A stretch of 64,000 nt of DNA from Lysinibacillus sp. JNUCC-52 (lineage in GTDB: Bacteria; Bacillota; Bacilli; Bacillales_A; Planococcaceae). The stretch lies in assembly GCF_015999545.1 (NCBI RefSeq), contig NZ_CP065546.1, positions 4,248,001-4,312,000 on the forward strand, given 5' to 3'. The notes under the pieces were generated by a model. It was not told the DNA's origin. It saw nothing but the letters and a program-made list of their open reading frames with translations, and made no database searches. The position numbers and the translations under genes were made by a program. This document shows positions 1-8,829 of the stretch, piece after piece; the stretch's first letter is position 1, and each line of letters opens with the position of its first letter.

Positions 1-921
1 CCAATTGGCTCAAGTTTAAGCTCGATTTCGGCTTTATTGGAGAAAAAGGGCATAATTAAAGATGCAAAAGTTTTTAAATACTATGCAAAATTTAAAAATG
101 AATCCCAATTCCAAGCAGGGAATTATGATTTAACACAATCAATGACATTGGACGAGCTGATTGAGAGCTTAAAAACAGGGAAGGTGTATCGCGAGCCTAT
201 CTTTACAATGACAATTCCAGAAGGCTTAACATTAGATCAGATTGGAAAAATCGTTGAAAAGAAAACTCCTTATACACAAAAAGAATTTATGGATTTAGTG
301 ACAAGCGAAGCATTTGTCCAAAAAATGATGGCCAACTATCCAGAGCTGGTTACAGATGCGGTACTGGCAGACAATATTCGCTATGATTTAGAAGGCTATT
401 TATTCCCTGCAACATATTCATACTTTGAAGAGAAACCTTCGTTAGAAGCAATTGTTGAAGAAATGATAGGTGCTATGAATAATGTTGTGAAAAATTACAA
501 TGAAGTACTAGTAGAAAAACAAATGTCAGTCCATCAACTATTAACGTTTGCCTCATTATTAGAGGAAGAAGCAACGGCACAAACAGATCGTGAGACGATT
601 GCAAGTGTATTCTATAATCGTATTGATGAAGGCATGCCACTCCAAACAGACCCAACTGTTTTATATGCACTTGGCTCACATAAAGACCGCGTTTTATATG
701 AAGATTTAGAAGTAGAAAATGCTTATAATACTTACAAAAATAAAGGATTACCGCCAGGTCCAATTGCTGGTGCTGGAAAAACTTCGATTGAAGCAGCATT
801 AAATCCGAGCAAAACTGATTATTTCTACTTCCTTGCAGATAAAGAAGGGGTCAACCACTTCTCAAAAACATATGATGAGCATTTGCAAAAAGTAGAAAAA
901 TATTTACGTCAAGCAGAGTAG
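1..921 (+). CDS. mltG: Endolytic peptidoglycan transglycosylase MltG, 5' end outside the window
   Basis: The reading frame is open from base 1, so this is the C-terminal 306 residues of a longer protein; the TTG at 37 lies inside the gene and is not a start. MltG (YceG/YrrL family) is a membrane-anchored enzyme that cuts nascent glycan strands and so sets their length. The YceG fold is complete here: the catalytic-glutamate motif ASLLEEEA is followed by a conserved stretch with YNRI and LQTDPTV, then GLPPGPIAG near the end. The N-terminal membrane anchor must lie upstream. It precedes trmR-trhP1-trhP2-udk-greA as in B. subtilis (yrrL-yrrM-yrrN-yrrO-udk-greA), which supports the assignment. 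Confidence 0.95.
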   Translation, partial: PIGSSLSSISALLEKKGIIKDAKVFKYYAKFKNESQFQAGNYDLTQSMTLDELIESLKTGKVYREPIFTMTIPEGLTLDQIGKIVEKKTPYTQKEFMDLVTSEAFVQKMMANYPELVTDAVLADNIRYDLEGYLFPATYSYFEEKPSLEAIVEEMIGAMNNVVKNYNEVLVEKQMSVHQLLTFASLLEEEATAQTDRETIASVFYNRIDEGMPLQTDPTVLYALGSHKDRVLYEDLEVENAYNTYKNKGLPPGPIAGAGKTSIEAALNPSKTDYFYFLADKEGVNHFSKTYDEHLQKVEKYLRQAE

Positions 922-953
922 TTTCTAAAAAATAGAAACGAACATAGTGCGCT

Positions 954-996
954 AAAAAGAATAGAAGGAAAGAAAAATAGCTTTCCTTCTATTTTC
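954..996 (+). terminator. Hairpin after mltG
   Basis: A stem of about 14 bp (959-972 with 981-995) is built from GAATAGAAGGAAAG and its complement and ends in a short T run. It lies 35 bases after the mltG stop and probably ends that transcript. The rest of the gap to trmR (997-1197) holds only weak inverted repeats, such as CAATTGTT/AACAATTG. Confidence 0.7.
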
Positions 997-1197
997 GTGC
1001 TATTATAAATTGTGATTTTTAATCAATTAATACGTGGTGGCAATTGTTTCGTGGCATATAGACAACAATTGCTCATTTTTGTATGGCAAAGTACCAAGAC
1101 ATCACGTTTGGTCTTTTTCTTTTTGTAGCAAAGTGATGATGAAGTTTGGACAACGGGAGTGTGCTCGTTTCCTTTTAAATTGAGGGTGAATTTTACA

Positions 1198-1830
1198 ATG
1201 GAATTATCGGATGCATATATACAATCATTTATTCAACCACGTAATGAGTTGCTTTTAGAAATGGAAGCATATGCGGAAGAAAATCATGTACCGATTATGC
1301 AACTAGCAGGTATAGATGCGTTAAATCAGTTACTTCGTATTCAAAATCCGTCAAAAATATTAGAAATTGGCACGGCAATTGGCTACTCAGCAATGCGTAT
1401 GGCTGACGCTTTGCCGAATGCGCATATTGTGACGATTGAACGCGATGAAGAGCGTGTAGCTAAAGCAAGAGCTTATATTGCACGTTCAACTGTTTCAAAT
1501 CGTATTACGGTCATTGAGGGAGATGCCTTAGAGGTAGACGATGAGGCAATCCATACAACTTTTGATGCGATTTTTATTGATGCAGCGAAAGGTCAATATC
1601 AACGATTTTTCGAAAAATATGCCCCTCTTGTAAAATCAGGAGGCGTCTTATATATCGACAATATGTATATGCATGGCTTGTCGGATTTGGACTTAAAGGA
1701 CGTGCCACGTCGCAAGCGGACAATGATTCGAAATTTAAAAAATTTTACCGATTGGATTATGCAACATCCTGAATATACGAGTGCATTTTTACCAGTCGGT
1801 GATGGCTTATTATTATGTTTGAAGAGGTGA
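1198..1830 (+). CDS. trmR: tRNA 5-hydroxyuridine methyltransferase TrmR (YrrM)
   Basis: A 210-residue class I SAM-dependent O-methyltransferase. The SAM-binding motif ILEIGTAIGYSAMRMA lies near residues 58-73 and the acidic/metal motif FIDAAKGQ near 130. B. subtilis YrrM (TrmR) methylates 5-hydroxyuridine at tRNA position 34 to 5-methoxyuridine; I transfer that role because the next two genes are the trhP1/trhP2 pair that makes the hydroxyl substrate. The ATG at 1198 is preferred over the GTG at 1159 because GAGGGTG sits nine bases upstream and the family begins here. The stop overlaps the upstream ribosome-binding region of trhP1, so the genes are probably translationally coupled. Confidence 0.9.
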   Translation: MELSDAYIQSFIQPRNELLLEMEAYAEENHVPIMQLAGIDALNQLLRIQNPSKILEIGTAIGYSAMRMADALPNAHIVTIERDEERVAKARAYIARSTVSNRITVIEGDALEVDDEAIHTTFDAIFIDAAKGQYQRFFEKYAPLVKSGGVLYIDNMYMHGLSDLDLKDVPRRKRTMIRNLKNFTDWIMQHPEYTSAFLPVGDGLLLCLKR

Positions 1831-1835
1831 CGACT

Positions 1836-2768
1836 ATGAAAAAACCTGAATTGCTTGTCACACCACAATCAGTGGACCATGTAAAAGCACTTTTAACAGC
1901 TGGAGCAGATGCTTTTGTCATTGGAGAACAACAATTTGGTCTTCGTCTTGCTGGGGAATTTTCTGTAAGCGAAGTAGAAGAAGCAACGAAGCTAATTCAT
2001 GCAGCTGGTAAAAAGGTTTATGTTGCAGTGAATGCGCTATTTCATAACGAAAAACTAGATGCATTAGGTGAATACTTAAAAGAAATGCAAAGTATTGGTG
2101 TAGATCGTTTAATTTACGGCGACCCTGCTGTTATTATAGTACGTCGTGAGCAAGGAGTTACAATTCCATTACATTGGAATCCTGAAACAACAGCAACAAA
2201 CTGGTTTACTGCAAATTATTGGGGTAAACGAGGTGCCACAAGAGCTGTTCTTGCACGTGAGCTTTCACTAGATGAAGTAATAGAAATTAAAGAAAACGCG
2301 GAAGTAGAAGTTGAAGTACAAGTGCATGGTATGACTTGTATGTTCCAATCAAAACGTCCATTACTAGGTCATTATTTCCTATACCAAGAAAAAATAATGA
2401 CAATTGAAAATCGTCAGGAAAACCGTAACATGTTCCTACACGATGATGAACGTAACAATAAATATCCAATTTATGAAGATACCAATGGTACGCATATTTT
2501 CAGTCCAAATGATATGTGTATTATTGATGAGCTTGGCGAGTTATTTGAAGCGGGGATCGATTCATTAAAAATCGAGGGTGTTTTACAATCACCAGAATAT
2601 GTTGTCACAGTAACGGAAGCGTATCGTCAAGCAATTGACACATATTTTGACGAATCTGAAGAAGCATATGACGATATAAAAGATGATTTACTGGCTAAAA
2701 TTGAAGATGTCCAGCCCGCTATTCGACCACTCGATACTGGCTTTATCTTCAAAGAAACAGTGTACTAG
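1836..2768 (+). CDS. trhP1: tRNA hydroxylation protein P1, peptidase U32 family (YrrN)
   Basis: A 310-residue protein of the U32 family, named for a supposed peptidase. In B. subtilis YrrN and YrrO (TrhP1/TrhP2) are required for prephenate-dependent formation of 5-hydroxyuridine at tRNA position 34. The U32 N-terminal barrel is evident (ELLVTPQSVDHVKALL, then GADAFVIGEQQFGLR). Start: an ATG lies at 1815, but the ATG at 1836 has GAAGAGGTG six bases upstream, begins MKKPELL as in relatives, and leaves only five bases after the trmR stop. It is the shorter partner and lacks the cysteine-rich signature seen in trhP2. Fourteen bases separate it from trhP2. Confidence 0.9.
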   Translation: MKKPELLVTPQSVDHVKALLTAGADAFVIGEQQFGLRLAGEFSVSEVEEATKLIHAAGKKVYVAVNALFHNEKLDALGEYLKEMQSIGVDRLIYGDPAVIIVRREQGVTIPLHWNPETTATNWFTANYWGKRGATRAVLARELSLDEVIEIKENAEVEVEVQVHGMTCMFQSKRPLLGHYFLYQEKIMTIENRQENRNMFLHDDERNNKYPIYEDTNGTHIFSPNDMCIIDELGELFEAGIDSLKIEGVLQSPEYVVTVTEAYRQAIDTYFDESEEAYDDIKDDLLAKIEDVQPAIRPLDTGFIFKETVY

Positions 2769-2782
2769 GAGGTGGCAAGAAA

Positions 2783-4063
2783 ATGGCATTGGCATTAGAA
2801 CAAAATGACAAAATTCGCGAAGTCGTCGACGGCAAGCGCGTCATTACAAAAAAACCTGAACTACTTGCCCCTGCAGGTAGCTTAGAAAAACTAAAAGTTG
2901 CTGTCCATTATGGTGCAGATGCAGTATTTATTGGCGGTCGTGAATTTGGTCTTCGTTCAAACGCAGATAATTTCTCAATCGATGATATGCGAGAAGGTGT
3001 AGATTTTGCTAATCAATACGGAGCAAAAATCTACGTGACAACGAATATTTTCGCTCATAACGAAAATATGGATGGCTTAGAGCAGTACTTGAAAGATATT
3101 GAATCAGCAGGAGTTACTGGCATTATTGTAGCGGACCCGCTAATTATCGAAACATGTCGTGCTGCTGCACCAAAGCTCGAAATTCATCTTTCGACACAGC
3201 AATCATTATCTAACTGGAAAGCTGTTCAGTACTGGAAAGAAGAAGGATTACATCGAGTAGTGTTAGCGCGTGAAGTTGGCGGCGAAGAAATGAAGCTTAT
3301 GAAAGAAAAAGTCGATATTGAAATCGAAGCATTCGTTCATGGCGCTATGTGTATCGCATATTCGGGTCGTTGTGTACTATCAAACCATATGACAGCGCGT
3401 GATTCTAATCGTGGTGGCTGTTGCCAATCTTGTCGTTGGGACTATGATTTATACGAGCTAGAAGACGGTGAGGAAAAAGCGCTTTTCGATGATAACCATG
3501 CACCATTTGCAATGAGTCCAAAAGATTTAAAGTTAATTGAAGCGATTCCACATATGATCGAGCTTGGTATTGATTCATTAAAAGTAGAAGGTCGTATGAA
3601 ATCAATTCACTATGTGGCTACAGTGGTTTCTGTTTATCGTAAAGTGATTGATGCTTACTGTGCAGATCCAGACAATTTTAAAATTAAGCGTGAATGGCTA
3701 GAAGAGTTAGATAAATGTGCGAACCGTGAAGCAGCTGAGGCGTTTTTCCACGATGCACCTGGCCACGAGGAGCAAATGTTTGGCGTTCATGGTCGTAAAA
3801 CAACTTACGAATTTGCAGGACTTATTTTAAACCACGATCCAGAGACGAAAATTGTTACAATGCAACAACGTAACTATTTTAAACCTGGTGATGAAGTTGA
3901 ATTTTTTGGTCCAGAAATCGAAAACTTCCGCATTACGATGGGAGAAATTTGGGATGAGGACGGCAACAGCTTAGACGCTGCACGTCATCCATTACAAATT
4001 ATTAAATTTAAATGTGATACATTGCTTCAACCGCATAACATGATGCGAAAGGAGAATAATTAA
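2783..4063 (+). CDS. trhP2: tRNA hydroxylation protein P2, peptidase U32 family (YrrO)
   Basis: A 426-residue U32-family protein with a strong AGGAGGTGG ribosome-binding site. It carries the family signature [19 protein letters not shown] (about residues 192-210) followed by CCQSCRWD, a set of cysteines that fits an iron-sulfur cluster. With TrhP1 it is expected to hydroxylate U34 of certain tRNAs, and TrmR would then methylate the product, so trmR-trhP1-trhP2 encodes the last steps of 5-methoxyuridine synthesis. The old annotation as a collagenase-like protease is not supported by this context. The stop codon shares one base with the udk start (TAATG), implying coupled translation. Confidence 0.92.
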   Translation: MALALEQNDKIREVVDGKRVITKKPELLAPAGSLEKLKVAVHYGADAVFIGGREFGLRSNADNFSIDDMREGVDFANQYGAKIYVTTNIFAHNENMDGLEQYLKDIESAGVTGIIVADPLIIETCRAAAPKLEIHLSTQQSLSNWKAVQYWKEEGLHRVVLAREVGGEEMKLMKEKVDIEIEAFVHGAMCIAYSGRCVLSNHMTARDSNRGGCCQSCRWDYDLYELEDGEEKALFDDNHAPFAMSPKDLKLIEAIPHMIELGIDSLKVEGRMKSIHYVATVVSVYRKVIDAYCADPDNFKIKREWLEELDKCANREAAEAFFHDAPGHEEQMFGVHGRKTTYEFAGLILNHDPETKIVTMQQRNYFKPGDEVEFFGPEIENFRITMGEIWDEDGNSLDAARHPLQIIKFKCDTLLQPHNMMRKENN

Positions 4064-4701
4064 TGGCAATTAAGCGTCCAGTTGTCATCGGAATCGCTGG
4101 TGGCTCATGTTCAGGTAAAACGAGCGTGACACGTGCTATTTATGATGTTTTCCGTGACCATTCTGTTGTTGTAATTGAGCAAGATTATTACTACAAAGAT
4201 CAAAGTCATTTAACATTTGAAGAACGTTTAGGTACGAATTATGACCATCCTCTAGCGTTTGATAATGATTTATTAATTGACCATATTAAAAAATTATTAA
4301 AGCGTCAGTCCATTGATAAACCTGTATATGACTATGTACAGCATACACGTGCCAATGAAGTGATCCATGTTGAGCCAGTAGATGTTATTATACTAGAAGG
4401 AATTTTAGTATTAGAGGATGCGGACTTACGTAATTTAATGGACATTAAATTGTTTGTCGATACGGATTCAGATTTACGTATTATTCGTCGTATTCTTCGT
4501 GACATAAAAGAGCGTGGTCGTACAACGGATTCCGTTATCGAGCAGTATTTATCTGCCGTGCGTCCAATGCATAATATGTTCATTGAACCAACTAAACGTT
4601 ATGCTGATATTATTATTCCCGAAGGCGGGGAAAATGGCGTCGCAATTGACTTGATGGTAACGAAAATTAAAACTATTCTTGAAACTGACAACGTATTGTA
4701 A
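4063..4701 (+). CDS. udk: Uridine kinase
   Basis: A 212-residue P-loop kinase that phosphorylates uridine and cytidine with ATP or GTP in pyrimidine salvage. Walker A is [12 protein letters not shown] at residues 10-21, followed by the family motifs DYYYKD and [17 protein letters not shown] and the lid [11 protein letters not shown] follow. Length and motif order match bacterial Udk. The ATG overlaps the trhP2 stop by one base and AAGGAG lies just upstream in the end of trhP2, so it belongs to the same operon. A terminator follows about 105 bases later. Confidence 0.97.
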   Translation: MAIKRPVVIGIAGGSCSGKTSVTRAIYDVFRDHSVVVIEQDYYYKDQSHLTFEERLGTNYDHPLAFDNDLLIDHIKKLLKRQSIDKPVYDYVQHTRANEVIHVEPVDVIILEGILVLEDADLRNLMDIKLFVDTDSDLRIIRRILRDIKERGRTTDSVIEQYLSAVRPMHNMFIEPTKRYADIIIPEGGENGVAIDLMVTKIKTILETDNVL

Positions 4702-4805
4702 TAAGATAGAGTGGTATTGACAATATTTACATGAATTTCAAAGCATATTTTTGTAACGCATGCATACTATTAGGTCAAAGCATATTTTGAACTGAGATTA
4801 AAAAT

Positions 4806-4857
4806 AATAAAATTCGATTAAATGCACTTTATAAAGCATTTGGTCGAGTTTTATGTT
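4806..4857 (+). terminator. Hairpin after udk
   Basis: A 17-bp imperfect stem (4809-4825 with 4836-4852, including G-U pairs) ends in TTTTATGTTTTT. It separates the trmR-udk operon from greA. Just upstream, 4736-4790 holds two direct copies of TCAAAGCATATTTT about 35 bases apart, with no known role. Confidence 0.7.
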
Positions 4858-4888
4858 TTTATATTGATGAAATAAGGAGTGAAGTACT

Positions 4889-5377
4889 TTGTCAAATGAA
4901 AAACAGTACCCAATGACAGCAGAGGGTAAACGAAAATTAGAAGAAGAATTAGTAAAATTAGAAACAGAAACACGTAAAGAAATCGTAGAGCGTATTAAAA
5001 TCGCACGTGACTTCGGTGACCTTTCTGAAAATGCTGAGTACGATTCAGCTAAAGAAGAACAAGCCTTTTTAGAGGGGCGTATTTCTACTTTAAAATCAAT
5101 GATTCGTAACGCAGTTATTATTTCTGAAGATGAAACAGATAACAGTGTAGTTTCTCTTGGGAAAACGGTTACATTCGTTGAAATTATTAACGGTAAACCA
5201 TCTTCTGATGAAGAATCTTATACAATCGTAGGTTCAGCTGAGGCAGATCCAATGGAATTCCGCATCTCAAACGAATCACCAATTGCAAAAGGCTTACTTG
5301 GCAAAGGTGAAGGTGAAGAAGTAGTTGTACAAACACCTGGTGGCGAAATGAAAGTGAAAATTCTATCAATTAAATAA
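4889..5377 (+). CDS. greA: Transcription elongation factor GreA
   Basis: A 162-residue GreA that rescues backtracked RNA polymerase by stimulating cleavage of the transcript 3' end. The N-terminal coiled coil ends in the conserved acidic tip, [18 protein letters not shown] (about residues 43-60), and the C-terminal FKBP-like domain ends with [18 protein letters not shown]. It starts with TTG at 4889; AAGGAGTG lies eight bases upstream and no ATG suits the family start. It stands as its own unit between two terminators. Confidence 0.97.
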   Translation: MSNEKQYPMTAEGKRKLEEELVKLETETRKEIVERIKIARDFGDLSENAEYDSAKEEQAFLEGRISTLKSMIRNAVIISEDETDNSVVSLGKTVTFVEIINGKPSSDEESYTIVGSAEADPMEFRISNESPIAKGLLGKGEGEEVVVQTPGGEMKVKILSIK

Positions 5378-5390
5378 TTACAAATGTACA

Positions 5391-5434
5391 AGCAGTTAGC
5401 TTCTCTTTCTAAGTGAAGCTAACTGTTTTTATTT
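5391..5434 (+). terminator. Rho-independent terminator after greA
   Basis: A perfect 10-bp stem, AGTTAGCTTC (5394-5403) with GAAGCTAACT (5415-5424), is followed by TTTTTATTTT. Confidence 0.9.
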
Positions 5435-5485
5435 TGCATGCGGTGTGGAACTTGATAAAATATTGGTTAGAGAGGGGGAGACTTC

Positions 5486-6148
5486 ATGAGTGAACGAAAA
5501 ACACGAAGCAGTCGTCATTTGCAGCCATCTCGCAATAAAAAGCTAGATAAGATGTTGAATGTTTTAATTGGTATAGTCATTATACTAATTGTTATAACGG
5601 CAACGTATGTGTTTAAGTGGCAGGATGACGAACAAGAAGCAGTTAAAGAGGAACCAGTTCAGGAACAAAAGAACGAAGAAGGTGAGCAGGAACCTCAGAA
5701 AGAGGAAGACAGCGCCGAAAATGAAGAACAATCGACAGATAAAGAACAATCGACAGACGAAGACCAGTCGAAAGAGGAAGAACAGCAGCTAGAGCAAAAT
5801 ACGGCTGAAGAAACGACGTCTGACGATCCGATTGTTGATCGTGTTGTGACAGATAAAAACTGGAAGCCAACGCCTACAACGCAAACAGGAGCACATGTAT
5901 CGTCATATGATGACCAATCTGTCGACTGGGCAGAGAAAATCGCTACAATTACCGCAGTGACAGGTATAACAAATGATAATATGATTGTTTGGCGTTTACA
6001 AAATAATGGTGGGGCGAATAAAGCAATTGCAACCGTTTCTACGAAAGATAAGAGTGAAAAGTATCGTGTCAGTATGGAATGGGTTGATAATGAAGGCTGG
6101 CTGCCAGTAAAACTAGAACAGTTGAATACATTAGATGGTGCCTATTGA
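5486..6148 (+). CDS. yrrS: YrrS family protein (DUF1510), membrane-anchored
   Basis: A 220-residue protein with a basic cytoplasmic N-terminus, one transmembrane segment near residues 24-44, a highly acidic Glu/Gln/Asp/Ser-rich linker (about 50-115), and a compact C-terminal DUF1510 domain (about 120-220) beginning after KNWKPTPT. The function of the family is not established; it usually follows greA in Bacillales and the topology puts the DUF1510 domain outside the cell. AGAGGGGGAGA provides the ribosome-binding site. The linker is built from near-repeated DNA (AATCGACAGA units), so its length could vary between strains. Confidence 0.85.
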   Translation: MSERKTRSSRHLQPSRNKKLDKMLNVLIGIVIILIVITATYVFKWQDDEQEAVKEEPVQEQKNEEGEQEPQKEEDSAENEEQSTDKEQSTDEDQSKEEEQQLEQNTAEETTSDDPIVDRVVTDKNWKPTPTTQTGAHVSSYDDQSVDWAEKIATITAVTGITNDNMIVWRLQNNGGANKAIATVSTKDKSEKYRVSMEWVDNEGWLPVKLEQLNTLDGAY

Positions 6149-6350
6149 CGAAAGCTGTTGTATTGATTATTTTTAAAGATGGCAAAGAAATACGGATTCG
6201 TTCTTAGCTTTACCGAAAGTGGAACAATCGGTCATAAAACTATATGGCAACTATTTTCGATTTTGATTGTAGTAAAGCTCATCAAAATGCAGATGCCGAC
6301 TAGTGAGTAATCTGTTTAGAGTTGAATTAAAGAAGGGAAGTAAAGAATTC

Positions 6351-7043
6351 ATGAAAATCGCAGTTATCGGTGCAATGGAAGAGGAAGTAGAGCTGCTACG
6401 TGCATCTTTAGAGGATGCTAAAAGTAAAACAATTGCTGGCAGTGAGTATACAACAGGGACATATGAAGGAAAAGAAGTAGTATTATTAAAAAGCGGTATT
6501 GGGAAAGTCAATGCAGCAATGTCTACAACAATTTTATTGCATGAATTCAAGCCAGATGTAGTAATTAATACGGGTTCTGCTGGGGGCTACGATGAGGCAC
6601 TTGAAGTAGGAGCAGTTGTTATTTCTGATGAAGTACGCCATCATGATGTCGACGTGACAATCTTCGGTTATGAAATTGGGCAAATGGCAGGAATGCCTGC
6701 TGCTTTTCAATCAGATGCAAAGCTAATGAAAGTAGCTGAGGAGGCTGTAAAAGCGGTAGGTGAACACCAATATGGTATTGGCCTAATTTGCTCAGGTGAT
6801 GCTTTTATGAATGATCCTGTACGTGTAGAAGCAGTACGTCAGCATTTTCCGCAAATGAAAGCAGTAGAAATGGAAGCGGCAGCTGTTGCGCAAGTATGTT
6901 ATCAATTCGGGACACCATTCGTGGTTATCCGTGCTTTATCTGATATTGCAGGGAAAGAATCGAACATTAGCTTTGATGAGTTCCTACCAGTAGCTGCTAA
7001 GCACTCTACACAAATTGTATTAAAGGCAATTTCGTCATTATAA
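6351..7043 (+). CDS. mtnN: 5'-methylthioadenosine/S-adenosylhomocysteine nucleosidase
   Basis: A 230-residue nucleosidase that hydrolyses methylthioadenosine and S-adenosylhomocysteine to adenine plus the thioribose product, feeding methionine salvage and removing inhibitors of methyltransferases. It starts [14 protein letters not shown] with the general-base Glu; NTGSAGG, the ribose-binding [10 protein letters not shown] and the catalytic-Asp motif RALSDIAG follow in the usual order. A TTG at 6303 is also open in frame, but the ATG at 6351 gives the standard family length. The 200 bases between yrrS and this gene contain no convincing gene. Confidence 0.96.
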   Translation: MKIAVIGAMEEEVELLRASLEDAKSKTIAGSEYTTGTYEGKEVVLLKSGIGKVNAAMSTTILLHEFKPDVVINTGSAGGYDEALEVGAVVISDEVRHHDVDVTIFGYEIGQMAGMPAAFQSDAKLMKVAEEAVKAVGEHQYGIGLICSGDAFMNDPVRVEAVRQHFPQMKAVEMEAAAVAQVCYQFGTPFVVIRALSDIAGKESNISFDEFLPVAAKHSTQIVLKAISSL

Positions 7044-7164
7044 AACTACAGGAAATAGACAAAATGAACAGTTAAAGAGTGAGAAAAATCACAGTCGTAA
7101 TGAATCTTCAATGCTACAATGGCATTAATTAATTCTCTTCATAGTTAGATGGGAGGTATACATT

Positions 7165-7251
7165 ATGCTATTTTTGACAGCAGGTGTCGTCATCATTACG
7201 ATGTTAATCGGCACGCTTATTTCGGCCGACCTTACTGAAACAACTCATTAA
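7165..7251 (+). CDS. 28-residue single-span membrane peptide
   Basis: A short frame encoding a hydrophobic peptide, MLFLTAGVVIITMLIG at its start and a polar tail ending ETTH. GGGAGGT lies seven bases before the ATG, which is a strong ribosome-binding site, and a clean terminator follows 10 bases after the stop, so it has the layout of a real monocistronic gene. I do not recognise a family. It sits between mtnN and sigK; a role in sporulation is possible only by proximity. Confidence 0.55.
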   Translation: MLFLTAGVVIITMLIGTLISADLTETTH

Positions 7252-7261
7252 TATTGTATAG

Positions 7262-7301
7262 AAAGCTCCTTTGCGGCTGCTAAAGCGTAAAGGAGCTTTT
7301 T
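7262..7301 (+). terminator. Terminator after the 28-residue peptide gene
   Basis: An 11-bp perfect stem, AAAGCTCCTTT (7262-7272) with AAAGGAGCTTT (7289-7299), ends in TTTT. Confidence 0.85.
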
Positions 7302-7397
7302 ATATGAAACAAGTAACTGCTAAATCTCCATGTAATTTTTGAACACATGTGCCTCATATTCTTGATTGAATTTTTATCAATAACACATTACAATAAA

Positions 7398-8105
7398 TTA
7401 CTCAATAGACTTTTGATCTCTTTTGTAAAATTGATAGAGTTTAATGAGTGCTCGCTTTTCTATGCGAGATACATAACTACGAGAAATGTTCAAACGGGCA
7501 GCAATTTCTTTTTGGGTAAGTGCGTCATGTTGATTTAATCCGTAGCGCAGTGTGACAATTTCAAGCTCTCGTTCATCAAGCATATGCAAATAATGATACA
7601 ACTGCGCAACGTGCTCTTTGTGTTCTAATTTTTCTGTTGCACTTTCTTCATCACATTGAAGCAAATCGCGAATTTGCAGCGCATTTCCATCTTTATCTGT
7701 ACCAATCGGTTCAAACAAAGAAACATCCTTTTGTACTTTTTTCTGTGTCCGTAAGTGCATTAAAATTTCATTTTCAATACAGCGCGCTGCGTACGTAGCA
7801 AGGCGCGTCTTTTTATCAGGGGTATAGCTTTCAACGGCTTTCATTAGACCAATTGTACCGATGGAAATATAGTCATCGAGTTGCTCGTGCTTAGGGTGGA
7901 ATTTTTTTACGACATGTGCAACAAGTCGCATATTGCGCTCGATTAAATCAAGACGCGCTTGCTCATCACCACCTAAAAATCGTTCAATACAAGCAGCTTC
8001 CTCTTCTTTAGAAAAGGGTTTATGGAATGTTTGCCCTTTTAAATAACCGAATAACGCAGGAATTTCAAACCATAACTGCAACATAGAAGTAAAAATTCCG
8101 CTCAT
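7398..8105 (-). CDS. sigK: RNA polymerase sporulation sigma factor SigK (pro-sigma-K)
   Basis: A 235-residue sigma-70 family protein, the late mother-cell sigma factor of sporulation. The hydrophobic N-terminus (about residues 1-25, IFTSMLQLWFEIPALFGYL) is the pro-sequence removed by the SpoIVFB protease. Region 2 is clear (NMRLVAHVVKKF, ATYAARCIENEILMHLR) and region 4 ends with an HTH (QKEIAARLNISRSYVSRIEK). The gene is continuous: no skin-type element interrupts the region between the N-terminal and C-terminal halves, unlike B. subtilis 168. AAAGGATG lies ten bases before the ATG. Confidence 0.96.
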   Translation of the reverse strand: MSGIFTSMLQLWFEIPALFGYLKGQTFHKPFSKEEEAACIERFLGGDEQARLDLIERNMRLVAHVVKKFHPKHEQLDDYISIGTIGLMKAVESYTPDKKTRLATYAARCIENEILMHLRTQKKVQKDVSLFEPIGTDKDGNALQIRDLLQCDEESATEKLEHKEHVAQLYHYLHMLDERELEIVTLRYGLNQHDALTQKEIAARLNISRSYVSRIEKRALIKLYQFYKRDQKSIE

Positions 8106-8164
8106 TGAATGATTTCATCCTTTCCCCATTTTTCGACAGTATATGTTAAGAAACTGCGTTCAAT

Positions 8165-8206
8165 GAAAAAAAGTGCAACAGCAAATGCGCTGTTACACTT
8201 TTTTTA
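8165..8206 (-). terminator. Terminator of pssA
   Basis: Read on the minus strand, AAAAAAAGTG plus ACAGC pairs with its complement across 8166-8205 and ends in a long T run. It overlaps the last codons of pssA and separates it from sigK. Confidence 0.85.
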
Positions 8207-8735
8207 ACGTGAATGTACTGATCATTAGTAAAGCTAAAATGGGAAGTAGGAAAAGATAAAAAGCTGGGTGGAACGTATTGGACGCAAAATACGTTAATGT
8301 TAATAGCGTACCAGCAGCTGTAATCGGTAGTCCAGTGAAATAACCGTTTGCTTCACTAATATTGAAGCGAGCTAATCGCATCGCACCGCAGACGATATAA
8401 AGAACGGTCATCATCATGCCCGCGAAACCAAAATCAACTAGGACAACTTCATACATTAATAATGCAGGGGCTACACCAAATGATATAATATCACTCATAG
8501 AATCTAATTGCTTACCTAACTCAGAAACCTGTCCGAGTGCACGTGCTACTTTCCCGTCATAACGATCGAGAAGAGCAGCAATAAAGATAAACAAGACACT
8601 ATAGCTATAATATTCATGTAAAGTGGCCATAATGGCCGCGCCACCAAAGGACATATTACTAATAGTAATGAAGTTTGCTGCGTGCGATTTCATTTTCTTA
8701 ACCGTCGTATCCACCAACTTGTGATAAAAAAACAA
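8193..8735 (-). CDS. pssA: CDP-diacylglycerol--serine O-phosphatidyltransferase
   Basis: A 180-residue integral membrane enzyme that joins serine to CDP-diacylglycerol, the first step to phosphatidylethanolamine. The CDP-alcohol phosphotransferase signature DRYDGKVAR, then eight residues, G-K-Q-L-D-S-M-S-D, lies near residues 57-82 with all its aspartates. About five transmembrane helices surround it. Start: TTG at 8735, with AAGGAGTGA nine bases upstream; no better ATG exists. The partner enzyme psd is divergent and 94 bases away, whereas in B. subtilis pssA and psd are in one operon. Confidence 0.93.
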   Translation of the reverse strand: MFFYHKLVDTTVKKMKSHAANFITISNMSFGGAAIMATLHEYYSYSVLFIFIAALLDRYDGKVARALGQVSELGKQLDSMSDIISFGVAPALLMYEVVLVDFGFAGMMMTVLYIVCGAMRLARFNISEANGYFTGLPITAAGTLLTLTYFASNTFHPAFYLFLLPILALLMISTFTLKKV

Positions 8736-8829
8736 GGCGGATCACTCCTTTGCACTTAAGATATTGTACCATTATACTTCGGATGCGAAAAAATTGACAG
8801 TCTAATTTAATCGATAGGGGTTTTGCTTT

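Noticed and set aside
6179-6310. 43-codon frame between yrrS and mtnN
   Set aside because: Weak upstream signal and no recognisable pattern; the region may be a decayed small gene but I cannot support it.
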